From Mucilaginibacter sp. UBA5151 (lineage in GTDB: Bacteria; Bacteroidota; Bacteroidia; Sphingobacteriales; Sphingobacteriaceae), in assembly GCA_002413785.1 (NCBI GenBank), contig DHXR01000071.1, positions 1-18,320 of the forward strand: 18,320 nucleotides of DNA, written 5' to 3'. A program made the translations under genes and the position numbers. The notes under the pieces were generated by a model. The model did no database searches and was not told the origin of the DNA. It saw only the letters and a program-made list of their open reading frames with translations. This document shows positions 5,626 to 13,529 of the stretch, piece after piece. Each line of letters starts with the position of its first letter. Position 1 is the first letter of the stretch.

Positions 5626-7326
5626 ATGATCTCAAAAAAAACAAGAACATATATCCCTGCCAGCCTCGAAATTAAATGGGAAAACCTGGAACCGCTTTAT
5701 AAAGAACTAAACGAACGCCCTGTAAATTCGGTTGAGGAACTGGAAAACTGGCTGCATGACCGCAGTGAACTGGAAGCTGCCGTAGAGGAAGATTTTGCAT
5801 GGCGATACATCCGCATGACCTGCGATACCACTAACGAAGAACTGCTGCAAAAATTTCAATACTTCGCTACAGAGATTGAACCTAAAATTGCCCCTTTCAG
5901 CAACGGGCTGAATAAAAAGCTGGTCGCCAGTGCCTGGGTGGGAAAACTTGACCCTAAAAAATATTTCATTTACCTGCGCGGCGTAAAAAAATCGCTGGAA
6001 TTGTTCAGGGAGGAAAATATCCCGCTGCAAACAGAAATCCAGGTTGAACAGCAGAAATACCAGGGGATCACAGGTTCTATGTCCGTCTACATCGGCGAAA
6101 AAGAATTTACCCTTGAACAGGCCTCTGTATTTTTAAAGGATACTGACCGTGCCAAACGACAGGAGGTTTGGGAAAAGATAACAGCCCGCCGTTTGCAGGA
6201 TAAAGACCAGCTGGACCAGCTTTTTGACCTTCTGCGCCCGATAAGGCATAAGGTAGCCCTGAATGCCGGATTTGAAAATTTCAGGGATTATATGTTCCAG
6301 GCATTGGGCCGTTTTGATTATACCCCGAAGGATTGCTATGCTTTCCACGAGGCTATTGAAAAAGAAATAGTGCCTATACTGCGCGGGGAAGCCCAAAAAC
6401 GCAAAGAAGCCTTAAAATTAGCTGCCCTTAAGCCCTGGGATATGGATGTGGACATATCGGGCAAACCTGCTTTAAAGCCATTTAATAGCGGCGTTGAGCT
6501 GATAGAGAAATCAATAAAATGTTTCAACAAGATCAACCCATATTTGGGCGGAAGATTGGAGATCATGAAGGAAAACAGCCTGTTCGATGTGGAAAGCCGC
6601 AAGGGAAAAGCGCCCGGAGGCTATAACTATCCGCTGGCAGAAACCGGCGCGCCTTTTATTTTTATGAATTCTGCCAATACCTTCCGCGACCTGACCACCA
6701 TGGTGCACGAGGGCGGTCATGCGGTGCACACTTTCCTTACGGCGGATCTGGAGCTGAACGATTTTAAACACTGCCCTTCGGAGGTAGCCGAGCTGGCCTC
6801 TATGTCGATGGAATTGATCTCCATGGATAACTGGGATGTTTATTTTGATAATGAAGAAGATTTGAAACGCGCCAAACGCGATCAACTGTTCGATGTATTA
6901 AAAACGCTGCCATGGGTAGCTGTAGTCGACCAGTTTCAGCACTGGATATACACCAACCCCAACCATACCGATGCTGACCGCAGAACAGCCTGGATAGAAA
7001 TTTACGAACCCTTTGGCGCAGGTTTTGTTGACTGGAGCGAACATCCTGATGCGGAAGCTAACCTGTGGCAAAAACAGCTGCATATTTTCGAAGTTCCCTT
7101 TTACTATATCGAATACGGCATGGCACAACTCGGTGCCATTGCGGTATGGAAAAACTACAAAGAAAATCCTGAAAAAGGGCTGCGGCAATACATTGATGCA
7201 CTGAAGCTGGGCTACACAAAAACCATCAAAGAAATTTACGAAACGGCAGGCATTAAATTTGATTTCAGCGCCCATTATGTAAAAGAGCTGGCTGCCTTTG
7301 TGAAGGGCGAGATGGATAAGTTGTAG
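5626..7326 (+). CDS. M3-family oligoendopeptidase (PepF-like)
   Basis: This 566-residue, soluble zinc metallopeptidase has the M3 active site HEGGHAVH at residues 361-368: two zinc-ligand His and a catalytic Glu, with the third ligand probably Glu389 in the VAELASM segment about 24 residues on. Upstream is the family's DLTTMVHEGGH approach. Downstream are IEYGMAQLGAIAVW near 500 and the substrate-binding GYTKTIKEIYETAGI near the C-terminus. The length fits M3B oligoendopeptidase F-type enzymes, which cut short peptides in the cytosol. There is no signal peptide. It is transcribed alone, between the palindromic element upstream and a repeat-rich gap downstream. Confidence 0.95.
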   Translation: MISKKTRTYIPASLEIKWENLEPLYKELNERPVNSVEELENWLHDRSELEAAVEEDFAWRYIRMTCDTTNEELLQKFQYFATEIEPKIAPFSNGLNKKLVASAWVGKLDPKKYFIYLRGVKKSLELFREENIPLQTEIQVEQQKYQGITGSMSVYIGEKEFTLEQASVFLKDTDRAKRQEVWEKITARRLQDKDQLDQLFDLLRPIRHKVALNAGFENFRDYMFQALGRFDYTPKDCYAFHEAIEKEIVPILRGEAQKRKEALKLAALKPWDMDVDISGKPALKPFNSGVELIEKSIKCFNKINPYLGGRLEIMKENSLFDVESRKGKAPGGYNYPLAETGAPFIFMNSANTFRDLTTMVHEGGHAVHTFLTADLELNDFKHCPSEVAELASMSMELISMDNWDVYFDNEEDLKRAKRDQLFDVLKTLPWVAVVDQFQHWIYTNPNHTDADRRTAWIEIYEPFGAGFVDWSEHPDAEANLWQKQLHIFEVPFYYIEYGMAQLGAIAVWKNYKENPEKGLRQYIDALKLGYTKTIKEIYETAGIKFDFSAHYVKELAAFVKGEMDKL

Positions 7327-7429
7327 GGTAAAGCTTTAGTCTTAATATTTTAAAAAGCAGTTGTCGGGGTATAAAAGGCTTTGTGAATTTACAAGGCAAT
7401 ATTACTATTGCAATTCAAATACCCTGTAT

Positions 7430-7558
7430 GGGTAACCCGTTTGTAGAAAATAAATAACAAAATATTTATGCCACGTTAGTGGCTACCCTTCGCAAATTGG
7501 GTAGCCACTAACGTGGCACGATACATTATTTGAATAAAGTGCTACAAACGGGTAACCC
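7430..7558. repeat. Nested palindromes: 17-bp outer arms around a perfect 20-bp hairpin
   Basis: The inner element is a perfect 20-base inverted repeat (7469-7488 and 7499-7518, arms TGCCACGTTAGTGGCTACCC and its complement) with a 10-base loop. It is framed by outer arms 7430-7446 and 7542-7558 (GGGTAACCCGTTTGTAG and a near complement, one mismatch). Flanking ACCCTGTATGGG and CCCCGATGGGG extend the symmetry. The two-level symmetry suggests a small non-coding mobile element. Confidence 0.85.
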
Positions 7559-7639
7559 CGATGGGGCAGTGTAGTTAAGGAATAGATATGTAGGGGTTAA
7601 ATATTGATAGATGAAAAAAGGTAAGAAAATGCCGTGCGG

Positions 7640-7825
7640 TATCGGACCTGGCGATGTTGTGTACCTGACGGCGCGCTTTACGTTTTATCATTTGTTCTCT
7701 ACCAATATTTGGCACCCAATGGTGCCAGGAATTGTTTGTATGTGAACCGACCCGCTCCTGGCGGGTCAAATACTGGTAGCCCGATAAGAGAAATGTTTTG
7801 CGTGCTACAGGCACGAAACTGACCG
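7640..7825. repeat. Chain of four small palindromes with shared linkers
   Basis: Hairpins TGGCACC/GGTGCCA (7710-7727), GACCCGC/GCGGGTC (7749-7767) and CGTGC/GCACG (7801-7815), plus a decayed GTGTACC/GGCGCGC (7659-7676), recur every 35-50 bases. Linkers on the two sides are inverse to each other: CTACCAATATTT (7699-7710) against AAATACTGGTAG (7768-7779). The whole block is therefore itself roughly symmetric around 7738. Confidence 0.7.
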
Positions 7826-8006
7826 CCATGCTAACGAATTTTGTCGTCAACCTATTTTGGATTTGTTATTTCATTGCTAAATTGCAACAATCAAATTCTT
7901 TTATAACCGCCTGTAAAATAACTCAATAAGTCATCATAGTATCATATCATCCTTGTAATAAACTTAATAATCTAAACCATTAATGATTATTGGAGTTTAA
8001 TAAAGT

Positions 8007-8663
8007 ATGAAGAAGATAATTTTTAGTTTCACCCTGTTATTGTTTGCTGTACCGGGGTTTAGCCAGCTGATTAAACCGGTTAAAATTGATAGCCTGGTTA
8101 GCATTTCATTGCCATCTGGTTACCAGAAGAAGGATACTACAGACCGTGCCATATTTTCGGCCAATGCCTTATATGGCTTCATGGTGGTTTTAAGGGAGCC
8201 GAATGCAAAAAACAACACCCCTTTACAAAAAGAAAAAGACCTCAATAAGGTGCTGAAAACCTATATTAAAGGCATACAGGGCGAATCTGCCGGCAGCAGC
8301 GCCGAAAATATTCGTGACACCATTGTAGGCGCTTTGAAGGCCAAAACGTTTACCTTGAAAAGTGACGACGGAAGCGGCGACATCCAGTACCGGAACTTTG
8401 TGTTGCTATATACCCAGGATGCCACCTATACTTTTGAATATGTGTATCCCGAAAACAGGAAGGACCTGGTAAAGGATGAATACAGATCCTTTATCTCTTC
8501 CATCCGCCTTTCGCCCGAATTGAAGCGTAATGACCAATATTTGTCAAATGCAAAAGGCATGGCTACCATAACTAAAATTGAGATTTTTGGTGGCGGGGTA
8601 TTGCTCGCAGTTTTTATAATAGTTATTATAACCAGGCGCAGGAGGAGATTGGCGCTTGGTTAG
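8007..8663 (+). CDS. Membrane-anchored periplasmic protein of unknown function
   Basis: This 218-residue protein has an N-terminal signal peptide (residues 1-19, ending near PGFSQ) and a folded domain of alternating strands and helices over about 25-170 that includes FVLLYTQDATYTFEYVYP and FISSIRLSPE. A single membrane segment lies at about 192-209, followed by five consecutive arginines, giving a type I topology with the domain outside the inner membrane. The strand pattern and the final SFISSIRL motif recall the Mog1/PsbP-like (DUF1795) fold, but this is a weak impression. It is the only gene between the palindrome-filled gap and a convergent PAP2 gene, so context gives no function. Confidence 0.75.
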   Translation: MKKIIFSFTLLLFAVPGFSQLIKPVKIDSLVSISLPSGYQKKDTTDRAIFSANALYGFMVVLREPNAKNNTPLQKEKDLNKVLKTYIKGIQGESAGSSAENIRDTIVGALKAKTFTLKSDDGSGDIQYRNFVLLYTQDATYTFEYVYPENRKDLVKDEYRSFISSIRLSPELKRNDQYLSNAKGMATITKIEIFGGGVLLAVFIIVIITRRRRRLALG

Positions 8664-8670
8664 CAGTTTT

Positions 8671-8753
8671 AAGTCTTAAGTCCGAAGTCGAAAGTTTGAG
8701 TATATAAATCGGGAGCTTCGGACTCAAGACTTCGGACTTTCGACTTCAGACTT
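8671..8753. repeat. Inverted pair of TCCGAAGTCGAAAG repeats between convergent genes
   Basis: The left arm 8671-8700 (AAGTCTTAAGTCCGAAGTCG at its start) pairs imperfectly with the right arm 8723-8753, with a 22-base loop that itself holds GCTTCGGA. Transcripts from both sides would form a long hairpin, so a bidirectional terminator role is likely. It abuts the stop codon of the PAP2 gene (8752-8754) and begins 7 bases after the stop of the 8007 gene. Confidence 0.75.
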
Positions 8754-9405
8754 ACCTCAACAAACCCCTGTTCCATCCCGGGCTGTTCATAAATGGCCTG
8801 CTGTCTATCCATCCTATCCAAAATATGGACAGGAAAACACCCATTACCGAACCGCCGATAACGTCCTCAAAAAAATGCTGGCTCAGGTACATGCGCGAGA
8901 AGCCCACCATTATGCCGTAAAATAAAAGCAATATCCACCAGCTTTTATTTTTAACAAGATAAGTGATCAAAACGCCCGTTGCAAAAGCGGTTAAAGTATG
9001 GCCTGATGGAAAGCTATGATTGCTTAAAATGTCAACACCTTTTACAAAATGCAGTTTACTCAACTGGTCTTTAAAATACAATTTAGGGCGCGGCGCATCA
9101 AAAAAGAATTTTGCTAATTGCACTGCTGAAGAAGTAACCAGGAAGGTTGTTACCATTAAAAAGGCGACCCTGTAATTGTATAGTGTTATAACGGCGGCAA
9201 TGATGATATTGGTCCAGCCATTGCCCAAATCGGTTATATAAGGTTCAATCGTGTCGAGGAAATCTGTATGCCGGGTATTAACGGCAAAATAAATATCGTC
9301 CGTGCTGTAAAGTAGTTTGATAATAAAACACCCGCATAAAAGGATGAGGTAAGCGATAAAAAAAGGCCTTATTCGTTGTATAACATCTTTTATACTTATT
9401 TTCAT
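8752..9405 (-). CDS. PAP2-family membrane phosphatase
   Basis: From the ATG at 9405 this is a 217-residue integral membrane protein with about six hydrophobic segments and all three PAP2 motifs. These are K99-FFFDAP-R106-P107 (KX6RP), S132-FPSGH to 136, and SR171-MYLSQ-H177-FFE-D181 (SRX5HX3D), with the His pair and Arg/Lys forming the phosphate site at the outer membrane face. Family members dephosphorylate undecaprenyl diphosphate, phosphatidylglycerol phosphate, lipid A or similar lipids; the substrate here is unknown. The frame is open to 9540, but that part overlaps the divergent permease gene and lacks family features. A second PAP2 protein of different architecture lies at 11872-12675. 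Confidence 0.92.
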   Translation of the reverse strand: MKISIKDVIQRIRPFFIAYLILLCGCFIIKLLYSTDDIYFAVNTRHTDFLDTIEPYITDLGNGWTNIIIAAVITLYNYRVAFLMVTTFLVTSSAVQLAKFFFDAPRPKLYFKDQLSKLHFVKGVDILSNHSFPSGHTLTAFATGVLITYLVKNKSWWILLLFYGIMVGFSRMYLSQHFFEDVIGGSVMGVFLSIFWIGWIDSRPFMNSPGWNRGLLR

Positions 9406-9428
9406 CGTGCAAAATAAGCATATACTTA

Positions 9429-9455
9429 TTGAATTAAAAAAAATAGCTATGTTTA
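9429..9455 (+). promoter_or_regulatory. Candidate permease promoter (TTG-N16-TATGTTTA)
   Basis: TTG at 9429-9431 and TATGTTTA at 9448-9455 (seven of eight to TAnnTTTG) sit in the 77-base divergent gap, 27 bases before the permease ATG. Confidence 0.4.
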
Positions 9456-9482
9456 CGATGGTCACCAAATTAATATAACCGG

Positions 9483-11378
9483 ATGTCGAATAGTATTTTT
9501 CGTAAAAAATCAATTGATAAAATATTAACTGATGTTTCAAGCGGTTTCAGTGATGCTGAACATTCCGGCGGCGCTCACCTGACCAAAGAATTAAATGTAA
9601 AGGACCTAACCCTGATGGGAATTGCCGCCGTTGTGGGGGCGGGCATATTTTCAACCATAGGTTTAGCCGCCTTTCACGGCGGCCCGGGTGTAACTATATT
9701 ATTTGTAATTACCGCAGTCACCTGCGGTTTTTCTGCTTTATGCTATGCTGAGTTTGCGTCGCGCATTCCCGTTGCCGGCAGCGCTTATACATACGCTTAT
9801 GCTTCATTTGGGGAACTTATTGCCTGGATAATAGGGTGGGACCTGCTGATGGAATATGCTATAGGCAATATCGCGGTAGCCGTATCCTGGAGTACTTATT
9901 TTGTTAACCTGCTCGAAGGTTTTAACATACACATGCCCGCGTACCTTACTATGGATTATTATTCGGCATTCAGCGCGCATGAGCAGTTGCTTGAGCTTAC
10001 AAAAAGCCGTCACCTTGCCGCTATTACCGATACGATAAGACAAGGCGCTATAGCATGGGATAACGCGCCCGGACTTGGAGGCTTTAGATTGATAGCCAAT
10101 ATCCCTGCCTTGGCTATAACAATCGGAATTACTTACCTGGTATATGTTGGCATACGCGAAACCAAAAGGGCCACAAATGCCATGGTTATTTTAAAAATAG
10201 CCATTGTGGTAGCAGTTATTGCCATCGGCTTTTTTTATGTGACGCCGGCAAACTGGCACCCATTTTTGCCAAATGGTTTTGGCGGTGTGATGAAAGGCGT
10301 ATCGGGCGTGTTTTTTGCTTACATCGGTTTTGACGCCATATCTACCACGGCCGAAGAATGTAAAGACCCGCAACGCGATCTGCCGCGGGGGATGATTTAT
10401 TCGCTTATTATTTGTACGGTACTTTACATCCTGATAGCCCTGGTGCTTACGGGCATGGTTAGCTATAAAAATCTTGCAGTCGGCGACCCGCTGGCCTATG
10501 TTTTTAACCAGGTACATTTAACCAAGATCAGCGGGATAATTTCTTTCAGTGCGGTTATTGCAACTGCCAGTGTTTTGCTGATCTTCCAGCTTGGGCAGCC
10601 GCGCATCTGGATGAGTATGAGCAGGGATGGCCTGTTGCCTAAAATATTTTCTAAAATACATCCAAAGTTTCATACGCCTTCATTTGCAACAATAGTAACC
10701 GGGTTTGTAGTTGGCGTTCCTGCTTTGTTTCTTAATCTTACCATAGTTACTGATCTCACCAGTATTGGTACCCTGTTTGCGTTCGTACTGGTTTGCGGCG
10801 GTGTGTTGTTGTTGCCCCGAGAAGCTGCAATTGCGGGTAAGTTCCATTTGCCTTATGTGAATTCAAAATGGATTGTCCCGGCCCTGTTTTTAATTTGCGC
10901 TTATGCATTCAGGAAAGGTCTGGCTGGTTTATTTGACGGAACCAATGACAAAGACAATCTCCCGCTGTACCTGTTTATAATATTGTCGGCCGTATTAACT
11001 GTATTTGCTTTTATTAAAAACCTTTCATTGATTCCGGTATTGGGATTATTAAGCTGCTTTTATTTAATGACCGAACTTGGCTATACCAATTGGGTACGTT
11101 TTTTGGTTTGGCTGGTAATTGGTTTAGATATTTACATCAGCTATGGCTACGAACACAGTTTATTAGGAATGAAAATTGCGCCCTGGCACAAATTAGCAAA
11201 ACGAATCAGTCTTATAGGTGCGGTAATTTCAATTTTTGTGGTAATTGTTTTTGATACCCAGGGTAGTTTGACCATGAATGTAATATATGGCTTCCTTGGA
11301 TTTGCACTTGGTTACCTGGTGATATACGCAATTGCCGCTTTATATTTATCATTTTTTAGTAAGAAGGAAGCTGTATAA
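9483..11378 (+). CDS. APC-superfamily amino acid permease (cationic amino acid transporter type)
   Basis: This 631-residue polytopic inner-membrane transporter has a hydrophilic N-terminal tail of about 40 residues ending in LTKELNVKDLTLMGI. The first membrane helix then carries VGAGIF (residues 51-56), the unwound-helix motif that binds the substrate carboxylate in APC carriers. FFAYIGFDAISTTAEECKDPQRDLPRG, about 275-302, is the helix 6 to loop signature of the CAT (2.A.3.3) family. The length and the extra hydrophobic C-terminal segments fit a 14-helix CAT-type carrier rather than a 12-helix one. Likely substrates are amino acids, cationic by family, which sequence alone cannot settle. The SemiSWEET gene begins 28 bases after its stop and may be cotranscribed. 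Confidence 0.93.
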   Translation: MSNSIFRKKSIDKILTDVSSGFSDAEHSGGAHLTKELNVKDLTLMGIAAVVGAGIFSTIGLAAFHGGPGVTILFVITAVTCGFSALCYAEFASRIPVAGSAYTYAYASFGELIAWIIGWDLLMEYAIGNIAVAVSWSTYFVNLLEGFNIHMPAYLTMDYYSAFSAHEQLLELTKSRHLAAITDTIRQGAIAWDNAPGLGGFRLIANIPALAITIGITYLVYVGIRETKRATNAMVILKIAIVVAVIAIGFFYVTPANWHPFLPNGFGGVMKGVSGVFFAYIGFDAISTTAEECKDPQRDLPRGMIYSLIICTVLYILIALVLTGMVSYKNLAVGDPLAYVFNQVHLTKISGIISFSAVIATASVLLIFQLGQPRIWMSMSRDGLLPKIFSKIHPKFHTPSFATIVTGFVVGVPALFLNLTIVTDLTSIGTLFAFVLVCGGVLLLPREAAIAGKFHLPYVNSKWIVPALFLICAYAFRKGLAGLFDGTNDKDNLPLYLFIILSAVLTVFAFIKNLSLIPVLGLLSCFYLMTELGYTNWVRFLVWLVIGLDIYISYGYEHSLLGMKIAPWHKLAKRISLIGAVISIFVVIVFDTQGSLTMNVIYGFLGFALGYLVIYAIAALYLSFFSKKEAV

Positions 11379-11406
11379 ACGGCTTATATTTTAATCTGGA
11401 AATCTT

Positions 11407-11661
11407 ATGAACATCATCACCATGATTGGCTATTTAGCCGCCTTTGGCACTACGGTTTCCTTTTTGCCGCAGGCTATAAAAACAATCAGGACAAAAGATA
11501 CAGCAGGTATATCATTATCGATGTATGCGCTTTTTACAGCCGGTACTTTATTATGGCTTATCTACGGTATAATGATTGGCAGCTTGCCTGTAGCAGTAGC
11601 CAATGCCATAACATTTATATTCGCCAGTATTATTTTGCTTTATAAAGTAAGGTATAAGTAG
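11407..11661 (+). CDS. SemiSWEET-type sugar transporter (PQ-loop protein)
   Basis: This 84-residue protein has three membrane helices: about 5-24, 36-55 and 60-79. The PQ motif P21-Q22 (FLPQAIKTIRTKD) lies in the first helix, followed by the conserved T-x-x-AGISLSMY into helix two and VAVANAITFIFASIILLYK in helix three. SemiSWEETs are half-size bacterial relatives of eukaryotic SWEETs; two copies form a sugar uniporter. The length is normal for the family. It follows the permease by 28 bases on the same strand, suggesting a two-gene transport unit. Confidence 0.93.
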   Translation: MNIITMIGYLAAFGTTVSFLPQAIKTIRTKDTAGISLSMYALFTAGTLLWLIYGIMIGSLPVAVANAITFIFASIILLYKVRYK

Positions 11662-11680
11662 GGGGGTGAGGTTGAAATAA

Positions 11681-11879
11681 GTTGTAAAGGTTGTAGTGGT
11701 TGTAAAGGTTGTAGTGGTTGTAGTGGTTGTAAAGGTTATAGTGGTTGTAAAGGTTGTAATAAGTTGTAACGGTGGAAAAGGAAAAATCCAGGCTTTCCAA
11801 CTATTCCAACCTTTTCAACTTATTCCAACTTATTCCAACCCTTACAACTTATTACAACCCTTTCAACCCCCTTACAACT
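11681..11879. repeat. GTTGTAAAG 9-bp tandem array with inverted partner
   Basis: On the plus strand eight 9-bp units (GTTGTAAAG, GTTGTAGTG and variants) run without gaps over 11681-11752, then GTTGTAATAA and GTTGTAACG to 11771. From about 11795 to 11879 the inverse appears as degenerate TTCCAACTTA, CTTACAACTT and similar 9-10-bp units. The two halves would pair as a long imperfect hairpin between the convergent SemiSWEET and PAP2 genes. The PAP2 stop codon (11872-11874) is part of its last unit. The same unit family recurs at 18133-18219. Confidence 0.9.
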
Positions 11880-12675
11880 GCATAGCAAATGAAAACCCCG
11901 GTGTGCCGTTTTGGTAGGTGGGCATTAGCATGGTTTTTTTGCCGTATTTATCTGTGTGGGTTAACGTTTTACGGAGGTAGGGATATACTAAATAAGCCGC
12001 TTTGGTTGAAAGAACGCCAAAACCTGCTCCTGCTACAACATCGCTAAACCAATGGTCCCTGTTGTACATCCTGAATATTCCGGTGGTAACGGCAAAAGTG
12101 TAGCCGATTACGGTATAAACAGGCGATTTTTCGGAATACTCCTGCGCCAGGAATTCAGCCGCCATAAATGCAACCCCGGTATGACCTGATGGGAAAGATA
12201 AATAATCAGCCTTATTAGGCCGTTGCCTATGGGTTGTATGTTTTGTAATCTGTTCAGAAACACCCAAGAAACCGGCGGATAAACCGAGCAGGGCAGTGCG
12301 GTCGATAAATCTGTTTTTACCTAAAACACCAATCATATCCAAGCCATAAACCATAACGACCGGGGTAATCAGGAAATAGCTCTCGGCGTTTGTATGGAAA
12401 TTGGGGCCTGTTTTTCTGACATCACCATAAATAAAATAATCAAACCGGCGTACCGGGTGAATTATAAAGGAGGATACACCATAAGCTATTAAAGCGCCCG
12501 GAACAATAAGCGACATCGGACTGCTGTGCAGTTTCTTAACTGTATCCGGTATGGTCAAAAGATCCTTTTTTATAGTATCGGCAAGGTTCTTTTTAGTGGT
12601 GTCTTTTATAACCTGGGCATTTGCCTCAAACGAAATAAAGCAAAACAGGACGAATATTATTTTTCTCAATGGCAT
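11872..12675 (-). CDS. Exported PAP2-family phosphatase
   Basis: This 267-residue protein has a clear signal peptide (MPLRKIIFVLFCFISFEANA, cut near residue 20) and then a polar linker with a repeated K-D-T/D-T-x-K-K pattern up to about 50. The phosphatase domain has K145-HTTHRQ-R152-P153, the PSGH motif at 162-165, and R202-MYNRD-H208-WFS-D212. So all catalytic residues are present, but the first residue of the last motif is F rather than S. The cleavable signal and the weaker hydrophobic segments set it apart from the 8752-9405 paralogue and suggest a periplasmic or outer-membrane-associated lipid phosphatase. The C-terminus ends GFSFAMQL, and its last codon and stop are read from the GTTGTAA repeat array. 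Confidence 0.9.
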   Translation of the reverse strand: MPLRKIIFVLFCFISFEANAQVIKDTTKKNLADTIKKDLLTIPDTVKKLHSSPMSLIVPGALIAYGVSSFIIHPVRRFDYFIYGDVRKTGPNFHTNAESYFLITPVVMVYGLDMIGVLGKNRFIDRTALLGLSAGFLGVSEQITKHTTHRQRPNKADYLSFPSGHTGVAFMAAEFLAQEYSEKSPVYTVIGYTFAVTTGIFRMYNRDHWFSDVVAGAGFGVLSTKAAYLVYPYLRKTLTHTDKYGKKTMLMPTYQNGTPGFSFAMQL

Positions 12676-13019
12676 GTAAATTTAATGTTAAACACAATTC
12701 AGTCGTTTTGGTTTCATATTACAGTTTAATAAGCCTGAATGTAGAACCTTTATGGTAAAATTATAATTACAATCTGAAGTAATACTGAATTAAGGCTAAA
12801 TTAATAAACTATTGGTAAAAGCGATGCGTAAAAGCATTTAATCATAAGTTAATATAAAAAGTGCAAAAAAAACTAATGATCGGTATTTGGCTTATGGAAC
12901 TTTATAACTAATTTACTAAACAGTATTTTTTTGTTAAATTTTGTTAAAATACTTTACAAAATGCACAGTATTTAAATTGATGACTGCTTTATTTATACTT
13001 TTGTAAATAATAATAAAGG
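12676..13019. other. 344-bp AT-rich divergent intergenic region
   Basis: No gene is supported. It separates the exported PAP2 gene (minus) from the T9SS-sorted protein (plus) and holds the promoter for the latter near 12977-13003. A weak inverted pair (AGTATTTT with AAAATACT, about 12922-12951) and a doubled TTTTGTTAAA lie in the middle. The palindromic TAAATTTA right before the PAP2 ATG could be its -7 box, but I see no partner element. Confidence 0.6.
12977..13003 (+). promoter_or_regulatory. Promoter of the T9SS-sorted protein gene (TTG-N16-TACTTTTG)
   Basis: TACTTTTG at 12996-13003 is a perfect TAnnTTTG element with TTG at 12977-12979. The start codon follows 16 bases after the -7 box, giving a leader of roughly 10 bases. 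Confidence 0.6.
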
Positions 13020-13520
13020 ATGAGGCGAATTTTTACTTATACACATTCATGGATTGTAATACTTGCGGCGGCAATATTCATGAATTTTGCCTTTTCCAGC
13101 GGTGTTGCCTATTCGCAAACAGATACCACTTATCTGCGCCTGTTAAAAACAAAACAAACAAAAAGTTATTTTAAAAGCAGTTTGCACTTAGTACTACCAC
13201 CAATAAAACCGGCAGTTATATCCACACAAAAAGTTAATGTTTATAAACCTGACGACAAGCTGTTAAATAACGTCCAGGTATTCCCCAACCCGGTAACCGA
13301 CCAGATTAATCTTAAATACGACCTGTCGCGTTATTCAAATGTTACCATAAAAATAGTGGACGTTTTAGGTAACGACATTGCCACTTTATTTTCACAAAGG
13401 GTTGAACCGGGCGAAAAAACCTTTAGCTATCCATTAAACAGCAAGTTATCCCGTGGTTTTTATTTTGTAAGGATAATTGCCGGGACCGAGTCGGTTATTA
13501 AAAGGATCTCGGTACTTTGA
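13020..13520 (+). CDS. Small secreted protein with T9SS type A sorting domain
   Basis: The 166-residue product has an N-terminal export signal (a long hydrophobic stretch at about 12-30, cut near VAYSQ) and a basic linker of about 50 residues. A C-terminal type A sorting domain covers 83-166: VQVFPNPVTDQINLKY, then KIVDVLGNDI, a PGEKTF turn, then SRGFYFVRI and a terminal KRISVL strand. Such domains target proteins to the type IX (Por) secretion system of Bacteroidota and are removed or anchored at the surface. What is odd is that almost no cargo lies between signal and sorting domain. It may be a short surface peptide, a degenerate larger protein, or a lone sorting domain. It ends 9 bases before the convergent VOC gene. 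Confidence 0.9.
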   Translation: MRRIFTYTHSWIVILAAAIFMNFAFSSGVAYSQTDTTYLRLLKTKQTKSYFKSSLHLVLPPIKPAVISTQKVNVYKPDDKLLNNVQVFPNPVTDQINLKYDLSRYSNVTIKIVDVLGNDIATLFSQRVEPGEKTFSYPLNSKLSRGFYFVRIIAGTESVIKRISVL

Positions 13521-13529
13521 TTTTGGGCA

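Larger units (their letters stand above)
7327..8006. other. 680-bp gene-free region made largely of palindromic elements
   Basis: No credible gene is present. It contains the nested palindromes at 7430-7558 and a chain of small hairpins at about 7640-7825, followed by about 180 bases of AT-rich DNA leading to the next gene. The open frames on both strands (around 7575-7850) are translations of these repeats. I do not find a clear TAnnTTTG promoter for the gene at 8007. Confidence 0.8.

Noticed and set aside
7575..7850. Open frames on both strands in the 680-bp gap
   Set aside because: Both read through palindromic repeats, have no known domain and no start context.
9406..9540. N-terminal extension of the PAP2 protein overlapping the permease gene
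   Set aside because: It would overlap the divergent permease start, and the sequence is not family-like; ATG 9405 gives a normal PAP2 protein.
11681..11771. Regular direct repeats resembling a small CRISPR array
   Set aside because: Units are 9-10 bp with no spacers between them and there are no cas genes, so it is a simple tandem repeat.
11696..11917. Open frame encoding a Val/Lys-rich peptide
   Set aside because: It is the direct translation of the GTTGTAAAG repeat, with no plausible start signal.
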